From positions 1 to 5,295 of the forward strand of contig CAJVYZ010000234.1 in NCBI GenBank assembly GCA_913009915.1: 5,295 nt of DNA. Reading direction: 5' to 3'. Of the stretch, positions 1-5,295 are shown piece by piece (position 1 is the first letter of the stretch; each line of letters begins with the position of its first letter). Both the position numbers and the translations under genes were made by a program. Below the pieces are notes generated by a model. That model was not told the DNA's origin. It ran no database searches and worked only from the letters and a program-made list of their open reading frames with translations. Origin of the DNA: an uncultured Gemmatimonadota bacterium. GTDB lineage: Bacteria > Gemmatimonadota > Gemmatimonadetes > Gemmatimonadales > GWC2-71-9.

Positions 1-1
1 C

Positions 2-874
2 GGTGTCCACATCGATGTGTTCCGGCACCCGGTTCACAGTCAACCGCACACCCCCGCTCCCGGTATCCATCAACAGCCGATCCGCACCAACGTCGTCCAG
101 CTCGATGCCGCCCGAGCCGGTGTCGATCCGAATCGTGTCGGCCTTGAGATTGCCCCCGCGCACGCCGCCGGATCCGGTGTCGATGTCGATGACATCGGAA
201 TCCACGTCGTAGACCTCGACCCCGCCGGATCCGGTATCCACCCGGAGCGTCCCGGTCACGCCGCGTACCTCCACCGAGCCCGATCCTACGTCCACATCCA
301 GGCTGCCACGGATGTCACTCGCCGTCACCGGGGCCGAGTGAGTATCGAGCCGGATATCACCGTCGAGATTGGTCGCTTTTATGCGACCGACTGCCAGGTA
401 CACCCGGACCGTCTTTCCGCGGGGAATCCTGATGGTCAGGTCGGCCCAGGCCTCGAGTCCACTGCCATCGTCCGAAATGGTGACGTGGGACCCGCGGTTG
501 CTGTTGTGGTCCGAGAACGTGCCGTCGTCACGCACCCGCAGTTTGGTGTGCTGGTTGGAGGACAGGAACGAGGCGACGACGCGGCGGCTCGGATACACCA
601 CACGGAGAGTATTGGCGCCGTCGATACGGCCGGTCTCGATCCGAAGCTGACCGGCATCGTCGCCACCCCGTGACACATCGATGGTCACGTCCGAACCTGA
701 GCCGGACTCGAGCACAATCCGACCTGCCAGGTTGTAGATGGCCACATTGCTGCCGCTGACCGGGTATCGCTCCTGGGCGGAGGCCCCGGTGGGCGTCAGC
801 CCAAAAAGCAGGGCCAGGCCTGCTGTGGCGGCCGGAGTCGATCGTGCTATCATCCGTCGAATGCCGAGGGGCAC
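2..874 (-). CDS. Exported DUF4097-like GSGG-repeat protein (3' end outside window)
   Basis: The gene reads leftward from a GTG at 874-872 and stays open for 291 codons to the window edge, so the C-terminus is missing. The GTG is preferred because AAGGAG lies six bases upstream (886-881); an in-frame ATG at 853 lacks this. Residues 1-33 look like a Sec signal peptide: basic start (RRMIAR), hydrophobic core (AGLALLFGL) and an ASA/QER cleavage site, so the product is probably periplasmic or surface exposed. Residues ~40-165 form a beta-rich N-terminal part. From residue ~165 the chain becomes short beta-strand repeats carrying GSGS/GSGG every 18-20 residues. This pattern is typical of DUF4097 / putative auto-transporter adhesin proteins, which fold as beta-helices. 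The family has no established enzymatic activity, and adhesion or envelope stress roles are only suggested. Family call is by pattern recognition; function unknown. Confidence 0.8.
   Translation of the reverse strand, partial: MPLGIRRMIARSTPAATAGLALLFGLTPTGASAQERYPVSGSNVAIYNLAGRIVLESGSGSDVTIDVSRGGDDAGQLRIETGRIDGANTLRVVYPSRRVVASFLSSNQHTKLRVRDDGTFSDHNSNRGSHVTISDDGSGLEAWADLTIRIPRGKTVRVYLAVGRIKATNLDGDIRLDTHSAPVTASDIRGSLDVDVGSGSVEVRGVTGTLRVDTGSGGVEVYDVDSDVIDIDTGSGGVRGGNLKADTIRIDTGSGGIELDDVGADRLLMDTGSGGVRLTVNRVPEHIDVDT
17..301 (-). repeat. Five tandem ~19-residue GSGG coding repeats
   Basis: Inside the DUF4097-like gene, residues 192-286 split into five units of 18, 19, 19, 19 and 20 residues, and a sixth begins at the window edge. 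The core of most units is (I/V/M)DTGSGG(V/I), followed by a variable strand and a turn. At DNA level the plus-strand ggtgtc/ggtatc motif recurs at 62, 119, 176 and 233, exactly 57 bp apart, and the 13-mer cgccggatccggt occurs at 166 and 223. One rung per unit is consistent with a right- or left-handed beta-solenoid. The exact spacing with diverged sequence suggests old duplications under structural selection rather than a recent expansion. Confidence 0.8.
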
Positions 875-880
875 TGGTAG

Positions 881-886
881 CTCCTT
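881..886 (-). promoter_or_regulatory. Ribosome binding site AAGGAG deciding the GTG start
   Basis: On the minus strand AAGGAG is followed by the six-base spacer CTACCA and then GTG at 874-872. This is near-ideal spacing and is the main reason for choosing GTG over the in-frame ATG at 853. Confidence 0.75.
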
Positions 887-902
887 GTGTGGGTTTCCCC
901 GT

Positions 903-932
903 TAGATAGAACGAACCCGTCCGGGGTTGCAA
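903..932 (-). promoter_or_regulatory. Candidate sigma70-type promoter for the DUF4097-like gene
   Basis: Reading leftward, a TTGCAA -35-like hexamer (932-927) is followed by an 18-bp spacer and a TATCTA -10-like hexamer (908-903). Transcription would start near 896, leaving a leader of roughly 20 bases that contains the AAGGAG site. Both hexamers are imperfect and the sigma factor preferences of this organism are unknown, so this is only a candidate. No comparable promoter for the plus-strand gene fits between this point and its ribosome binding site; that promoter could lie further left. Confidence 0.3.
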
Positions 933-940
933 CGACCCGG
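921..940. repeat. Small inverted repeat in the divergent intergenic region
   Basis: CCGGG (921-925) and CCCGG (936-940) are perfect complements separated by ten bases, and the 8-bp palindrome GTTGCAAC (926-933) lies between them. It overlaps the candidate minus-strand -35 hexamer, so an operator for a regulator acting on one or both divergent genes is possible. A chance match is also quite possible in GC-rich DNA, and no known operator consensus is recognised. Confidence 0.25.
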
Positions 941-947
941 CCGTCAC

Positions 948-954
948 AGGAAAG
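948..954 (+). promoter_or_regulatory. Ribosome binding site AGGAAAG of the amidohydrolase gene
   Basis: AGGAAAG sits six bases before the ATG at 961. It supports that start, as does the signal peptide that begins directly at this methionine; the next in-frame methionine is residue 86, inside the catalytic domain. Confidence 0.6.
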
Positions 955-960
955 AACTCC

Positions 961-2631
961 ATGCCCCGTCGCCGGCTGCTGCCGCTCCTCCTGGCCACCA
1001 TCGCGCCCCCTCTTGTGGCAGCCCAGAGAGAGGCTCCGGATCTCATAGTCCTCAACGCCACCATCTACACCCTCGACAGTGCCCTGCCCAGGGCCCAGGC
1101 CCTGGCGGTCAAGGACGGGCGCTTCATCCTGGTGGGCTCCAACGCCCAAGTGGACGCCATCGCCGGGCCCCAGACCGAGCGGTTGGAGGCGGGGGGCCGG
1201 GTAATCATCCCCGGCATGATCGACGCCCACGCTCATCTGCCCAATCTGGGACGCATCCTGCGCACGGTGGACCTCAGGGGAACGACCTCCTACGAGGAAG
1301 TCATCGCATTGGTAAAGCGCCGGTCGGAAGAGCTGATGACGAAGACCTGGATCGTGGGACGGGGCTGGGACCAGAACGATTGGGACAGCAGGGAATTCCC
1401 CACCCACCAAGCCCTGTCCGCCGCGGTCCCCCGTAACCCCGTCTATCTCGAACGGGTGGACGGCCACGCCGCCCTGGCCAACGCCATGGCTCTGCAACTG
1501 GCCGGCGTGGACCGGCGTACCGAGGACCCCGATGGCGGCAAGATCATCCGTGACGCGGACGGCAATCCGACCGGCACCCTGATCGACGAGGCCCGGCTCC
1601 TGGTTGCCTCGGCCATCCCACCGGTGTCCAAGCGGCAGCTGGAGGCACAGATCCAGGCCGGCATGCGGGAAGCCAACCGGTGGGGGCTGACCGGCATCCA
1701 CGATGCCGGCGTCGGTGCGGATACGGTCGAGCTCTATGAAGAGCTCGCCGCCCGGGGGCAACTGACCCTGCGCTTCTACGTCATGGTCGAGGCCGGCTCT
1801 CCCGGGCTCCTCGAACTCCTGGGGCACGGACCCCGCATCGCCATGGGCGACCACATGGTGTGGACTCGAGCCGTCAAGGTATCGGCCGACGGCGCCATGG
1901 GCAGCCGAGGCGCCGCCCTCCTCCGTGACTATCATGACGACCCGGGCAACCGGGGTCTCATGCTGGCGGACTACGACTCCGTTCTGACCATTGCCCGGCT
2001 GGCTCTGGAGAACGGTTTCCAGCTGAACGTGCACGCCATCGGCGACCGAGCCAATCGCAGCGTCCTCGACGCGTACCAGGAAGCCCTGAGCGAATATCCC
2101 GGGCGTGATCACCGGTTCCGCATCGAACACGCCCAGCTCCTCGCTCCCGATGACATCCCCCGCTTCGCCCAACTCGGGGTGATTCCGTCGATGCAGGGCA
2201 GCCACCAGACGAGCGACATGTACTGGGTCGCCGACAGGCTTGGCAGACCACGCCTCGAAGGCGCCTACGCCTGGCGGTCCCTCAGGGAAACCGGTGTCAT
2301 CATCCCCAACGGCTCGGATTTTCCGGTCGAGGCGGTCAACCCGCTCATCTCGTTCCACGCGTTCGTCACCCGGCAGGACGCCGATGGCTGGCCTGAGGGC
2401 GGCTGGTTTCCCGAGCAACGCCTCGACCGGGAAGATGCCCTCGAGAGCATCACCGTGTGGCCGGCGTACGCCGCCTTCATGGAAAACGAGGTGGGGTCGA
2501 TCAGCGTGGGCAAATTGGCCGATTTCGTGGTCCTCGACCGCGACATTATGACCGTGCCCCCCGAGGAGATCCTCGGCACCCGGGTTCTGCGGACGGTCGT
2601 TGGGGGGCGGAGCGTGTACCTGGCGCAGTAG
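961..2631 (+). CDS. Exported YtcJ-like amidohydrolase (amidohydrolase 3 family)
   Basis: Complete 556-residue metal-dependent hydrolase. Residues 1-21 form a short Sec-type signal peptide (MPRRR, hydrophobic stretch, cleavage near VAA/QRE), so it probably acts in the periplasm. Residues ~27-84 are the N-terminal part of the composite beta-sandwich, including the usual opening DLIVLNATIYT. The TIM barrel follows with the expected metal ligands: H90 and H92 in GMIDAHAHL, K306 in AVKVSADGAMGSRGAAL (the likely carbamylated lysine), H358 in NVHAIGDRA, H390 in RIEHAQ and the catalytic D453 in NGSDFPVE. The C-terminus closes with GSISVGKLADFVVLDRD and a late VGGRSVY segment, as is normal for the family. 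The family hydrolyses amide or related C-N bonds in small cyclic or acyl-amino compounds, but the substrate cannot be read from the sequence. It diverges from the DUF4097-like gene and converges on tldE, so it is probably transcribed alone. Confidence 0.93.
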   Translation: MPRRRLLPLLLATIAPPLVAAQREAPDLIVLNATIYTLDSALPRAQALAVKDGRFILVGSNAQVDAIAGPQTERLEAGGRVIIPGMIDAHAHLPNLGRILRTVDLRGTTSYEEVIALVKRRSEELMTKTWIVGRGWDQNDWDSREFPTHQALSAAVPRNPVYLERVDGHAALANAMALQLAGVDRRTEDPDGGKIIRDADGNPTGTLIDEARLLVASAIPPVSKRQLEAQIQAGMREANRWGLTGIHDAGVGADTVELYEELAARGQLTLRFYVMVEAGSPGLLELLGHGPRIAMGDHMVWTRAVKVSADGAMGSRGAALLRDYHDDPGNRGLMLADYDSVLTIARLALENGFQLNVHAIGDRANRSVLDAYQEALSEYPGRDHRFRIEHAQLLAPDDIPRFAQLGVIPSMQGSHQTSDMYWVADRLGRPRLEGAYAWRSLRETGVIIPNGSDFPVEAVNPLISFHAFVTRQDADGWPEGGWFPEQRLDREDALESITVWPAYAAFMENEVGSISVGKLADFVVLDRDIMTVPPEEILGTRVLRTVVGGRSVYLAQ

Positions 2632-2650
2632 CCCAGGTCTGGGTGGGGAG

Positions 2651-3943
2651 TTACCCAGCCACGTGGAATCCCTCCACCACCATGGCCGGCACCGCAACAC
2701 TGCCCAACCAAGGACGTTCCTTTCCCAGCGCCAGGACACGCTCCAGGCAGCGGAACACGTTCCCCGTCAGGCGGACACCCGGTGTATGTCCCACGATGTT
2801 CCCTCCGCGCACTCGGTAGGCCAGCGACGCGGGGGCCCGGACCGTGCCGCTCCTGGCGAACCCTCTGCCAACCCCGTGGAAACCGTCGACTACCAAGCCG
2901 TCGCCGGTCGCCTCGAGCAGTCGACCCCAGTCGTCCCCACCGGGAAGCATCTCCAGGTTGGTGTAGGCCGCCTGCGGTTTGCCGAAGGTGGTGCGCCGAC
3001 CGTGCCCCGTCGTCGGTACCCCGGCGAGCGCGGCTGTTTCGAGGTCGTAGATTCCCGACCGGAGGATGCCGGCTTCGATGAGCGGCAGGCGACGGCACAC
3101 GACCCCTTCGTCATCGATGGGCCGCGAGCCCGGCCGCCCATCGAGCAGGGGGTCGTCGACCAGGGTGATGCGTTCATCGACGATCCGGGTCCCGACCCTG
3201 TCCGTCAGGGGCGATGTCCCGTAGTGCAGAGACGTGCCGCGCAGGGCGTGGCGAGTCGGCACCAGGACGGAGGCCACTGCCCTGGGCGTCGGGCACACGA
3301 CGGCCGGCCCGTCCGCTACCGTAGCGGCAGTCTCTCCCCACGCGAGCCGTTGTTGCAGGTCGTGGACCAACGATGCCACGTCGTCATCGGCCAACAGGCC
3401 AGTGCCACCGCACCAGGCTCGGGCCGTGACACGCCGTTCGCCATGTGTCCGCGTGGCCGTGACGTCGAGGGCCACGACGGTCACCTGGTAATACTCGTCG
3501 ACCCCCCTGGTATTGGCCACGTGGACGCTGCCGATGGACCGTTCCAGGTGGAGGTCGACCGTCGTCCGGTCGTCTGCCAGTTCATCACCGATCAAGACGC
3601 AGCCCAACGCCAGGTCGTCGAGATCGGCGGCCGCCGCGGCCGCATCGTACACCTGGGGCTTGGCGGTCGGCGCCGGCTCAGGGTAGAACAGCCGGCTCTC
3701 GTCGCCAACCCGTGCCGCGGCAACGGCGGCCTCTACCAAGCCGGGAACCCCAGCCGTCGTCGTCCCCGCCCCGCCAATTTTCCCGTCTACCACCAATCGC
3801 AGGTTGGCGCCCGTGGTTTCGCCGTAGTGGGCTTCTTGCAGAACCCCACCGAAAAACCGCAGCGAGGTCGTCGAGTCCGTCTTGACGACAGCGTCAGCCT
3901 GGTCGGCCGCCCGGGCGGCGAGGGCCATGAGATCTTCCATCAT
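2651..3943 (-). CDS. tldE: TldE/PmbA, non-catalytic subunit of the TldD/E protease
   Basis: Encodes 430 residues from ATG 3943, close to the ~450 of Escherichia coli PmbA. In known systems TldE pairs with TldD to form a protease that threads unfolded peptides through a central channel; it matures microcin B17 and helps degrade the antitoxin CcdA. Family signatures include PIDDEGVVCRRLPLIEAGIL (275-294), GVPTTGHGRR (308-317), YTNLEMLPGG (327-336), GLVVDGFHG (349-357) and the terminal GSVAVPAMVVEGFHVAG. No HExxxH zinc motif is present, as expected for the inactive partner. The start overlaps the tldD stop in ATGA, which implies translational coupling and explains the absence of a strong Shine-Dalgarno; a second ATG follows at once (3940). 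In-frame sequence further upstream lies inside tldD and reads as non-homologous, arginine- and proline-rich residues, so a longer start at 4051 is unlikely. Confidence 0.92.
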   Translation of the reverse strand: MMEDLMALAARAADQADAVVKTDSTTSLRFFGGVLQEAHYGETTGANLRLVVDGKIGGAGTTTAGVPGLVEAAVAAARVGDESRLFYPEPAPTAKPQVYDAAAAAADLDDLALGCVLIGDELADDRTTVDLHLERSIGSVHVANTRGVDEYYQVTVVALDVTATRTHGERRVTARAWCGGTGLLADDDVASLVHDLQQRLAWGETAATVADGPAVVCPTPRAVASVLVPTRHALRGTSLHYGTSPLTDRVGTRIVDERITLVDDPLLDGRPGSRPIDDEGVVCRRLPLIEAGILRSGIYDLETAALAGVPTTGHGRRTTFGKPQAAYTNLEMLPGGDDWGRLLEATGDGLVVDGFHGVGRGFARSGTVRAPASLAYRVRGGNIVGHTPGVRLTGNVFRCLERVLALGKERPWLGSVAVPAMVVEGFHVAG

Positions 3944-5295
3944 TTGGGCCGACCTACCGTCAGGCTTCTCACCCGGACGTGCGGCGCACCCTCGGCGACG
4001 GGGAGCGGGCTCTGGCCCGCCTTGCCACAGCCACCCCCTGACTCGGTCCAACTGAAGTCGCCGCCGACCCGGTCGATGGCACCGAGCATGTCGAACAGGT
4101 TGCCGGCGATGGTGACGCCCTTCACCATCTCGGCCAGTTGCCCGTCACGTATCATCCGGCCGTAGCCGGCCGTGTACCTGAACGAATCGAGATGGGTCCG
4201 CCCCGTGAGAACGTCGCCGGCATACACGCCAAGGCCGATGCCGGACAGCAGATCGTCGAGTTGGCCCTCCCCGGGCGCCACGAACGTGTTGGTCATGCGG
4301 ACGATCGGTGGGTGACGGTATGATAGCGCCCGGGCGTTGCCGGTGGGCGTCTCGCCCAGCCGGGCGGCGGTCTCGCGCGAGTGAAGCCGTCCCACGACGA
4401 CGCCGTGCTGAATCAGTAGCGTCCGTTGCGTCGGTGTGCCTTCGTCGTCGTACGGCAGCGTCCCTCGCAACCCCGCCACGTTGCCGTCGTCACCGATCGT
4501 GAGACACTCGGGGCCGATTGTCCGTCCGAGGGGAAGCATGCCCGCGACCCGGGGGTCTTCCACGATTACGTCCGCCTCGCTCAAGTGGCCGATGGCCTCG
4601 TGGGCGATCACGCCGGCGAATCGCGGGTCGAGGACGACCGGATACCGCCCGTCTCGCACGCGCGGTGCGGCGAGCAGGTCGACGGCACGTTTCGCCACGG
4701 CACGGAAACGGTCTTCCTCCTCGATGGCGCTGTTCCACCCGCGCCGCCGTCCCACGGAGGCGAGCGCCCGCTCCTCGGTGCCCGACTCTCTCGCCACCAC
4801 CTGGGCCGATATGGTGAATTCGGGACGCTGTTGGTACAGCAGAGTACCGTCGGAATTCCCGTACCAGTACTCGGTGACTTCGTCGCAGTACGCCACCTTG
4901 GTGCTGACGATGCGACGGTCGTATTCCATCATGACCGTGTTCAACCGGTCCACGTAGGCCCGCTTCTCTTCCAGCGGAATGCCCCTTACATCGTCATCGA
5001 GATCCTCGAGGTCGTCGTCTTCCCGCGCTTGCATCGGAGCCCAGGGGATGGGGTCGTCCAACCGGACCGCAAGCGACAGTTCCCGGGCACGTTCCACCAT
5101 GGCGGGCAACTGCTCCAGCGAGGTGAACGACGCCATCCCCCAGCCGTGCCCGTGATGCAACACCCGGACGCAGCCGCCCTCGTCGAGGCCGGTGGTGGCT
5201 CCTTCGAGACGCCGGCCGCGTTGAGCCACGGTGGTGACCCAGGATCGTTCTAGTCTGATTTCTGGGTTGTCGCCCCGGGAAGCCTTGCGATCGGA
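3940..5295 (-). CDS. tldD: TldD, zinc metalloprotease subunit (5' end outside window)
   Basis: Catalytic subunit of the TldD/TldE protease, cytoplasmic, no signal peptide expected. The visible frame gives 451 residues; residue numbers here count from the right edge. The zinc motif HEAIGH (HExxxH, H232 and H237, codons at 4602-4600 and 4587-4585) continues into LSEAD. The third metal ligand is C423 in SGGGCGKAGQ, followed by the typical C-terminal P-rich strand and SLTVGRPK. The frame is open to position 5295. A GTG at 5229 could be read as a start, but it has no ribosome binding site, and the 22 codons above it contain PEIRLERSWVTTV, which fits the usual N-terminal strand of the family. The true start is therefore beyond the edge, probably some tens of residues further. 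An acidic run (EDDDLEDLDDD, 5022-4990) sits in the N-terminal domain. It is the first gene of a two-gene unit with tldE. Confidence 0.93.
   Translation of the reverse strand, partial: SDRKASRGDNPEIRLERSWVTTVAQRGRRLEGATTGLDEGGCVRVLHHGHGWGMASFTSLEQLPAMVERARELSLAVRLDDPIPWAPMQAREDDDLEDLDDDVRGIPLEEKRAYVDRLNTVMMEYDRRIVSTKVAYCDEVTEYWYGNSDGTLLYQQRPEFTISAQVVARESGTEERALASVGRRRGWNSAIEEEDRFRAVAKRAVDLLAAPRVRDGRYPVVLDPRFAGVIAHEAIGHLSEADVIVEDPRVAGMLPLGRTIGPECLTIGDDGNVAGLRGTLPYDDEGTPTQRTLLIQHGVVVGRLHSRETAARLGETPTGNARALSYRHPPIVRMTNTFVAPGEGQLDDLLSGIGLGVYAGDVLTGRTHLDSFRYTAGYGRMIRDGQLAEMVKGVTIAGNLFDMLGAIDRVGGDFSWTESGGGCGKAGQSPLPVAEGAPHVRVRSLTVGRPK

Noticed and set aside
17..673. A 218-codon plus-strand frame over the DUF4097-like gene.
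   Set aside because: It mirrors the GSGG repeat array, which explains its own apparent periodicity; the minus-strand frame has the signal peptide, the Shine-Dalgarno and the family pattern.
2632..2658. Possible terminator hairpins in the convergent gap: CCCAG/CTGGG (2632-2643) and CTGGGT/ACCCAG (2639-2658).
   Set aside because: The stems are only 4-6 bp, they are mutually exclusive, one has a two-base loop, and neither is followed by a T-tract. A bidirectional terminator cannot be supported.
850..2739. A 629-codon open frame on the minus strand, longer than the amidohydrolase gene it opposes.
   Set aside because: It is antisense to a gene with every catalytic motif in place. Its translation is low-complexity, rich in Gly, Val, Asp and Pro, with no recognisable domain, as expected of GC-driven mirror frames. 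An automatic caller favouring length could pick it wrongly.
2600..4165. A 521-codon plus-strand frame covering tldE.
   Set aside because: It is antisense to tldE and overlaps the end of the amidohydrolase gene; its translation is Arg/Gly/Pro-rich with no family signature.
4426..5253. A 275-codon plus-strand frame over tldD.
   Set aside because: It is antisense to the zinc-site half of tldD, and no motif or convincing ribosome binding site supports it.
2651..5295. A RiPP (microcin-like) biosynthetic locus, since TldD/TldE can mature peptide precursors.
   Set aside because: No small precursor gene, cyclodehydratase, dehydrogenase or transporter is visible. TldD/E are also widespread housekeeping proteases, so the pair alone does not indicate a RiPP system.

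Overview
This 5.3 kb window is GC-rich and almost entirely coding. It reads as a chromosomal piece of an environmental bacterium with two-membrane (diderm) style secreted proteins. High GC, a GTG start, a secreted DUF4097-type repeat protein and a TldD/TldE pair would fit Gemmatimonadota or a similar soil/marine phylum, but no marker gene is present, so this is only an impression.

Layout: (1) Positions 2-874, minus strand: 5'-complete but 3'-truncated gene for an exported DUF4097-like repeat protein ending in a run of ~19-residue GSGG units. (2) Positions 875-960: an 86-bp divergent intergenic region with a good ribosome binding site for each flanking gene, a candidate minus-strand promoter and a small GC inverted repeat. 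(3) Positions 961-2631, plus strand: a complete exported amidohydrolase of the YtcJ-like amidohydrolase 3 family with all expected metal ligands. (4) Positions 2632-2650: a 19-bp convergent gap. (5) Positions 2651-3943 and 3940-5295, minus strand: tldE followed upstream by tldD, overlapping by 4 bp. tldD runs off the right edge, so its true start is outside the window.

TldD and TldE are known to form a heteromeric metalloprotease in which TldD carries the zinc site and TldE is a catalytically dead partner; both features are visible here. The other two genes diverge from a shared intergenic region and have no evident functional link to tldDE. I see no RNA genes, mobile elements, CRISPR arrays or RiPP precursor, and nothing that amounts to a new system. 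The long overlapping ORFs on the opposite strands are GC-driven shadows.
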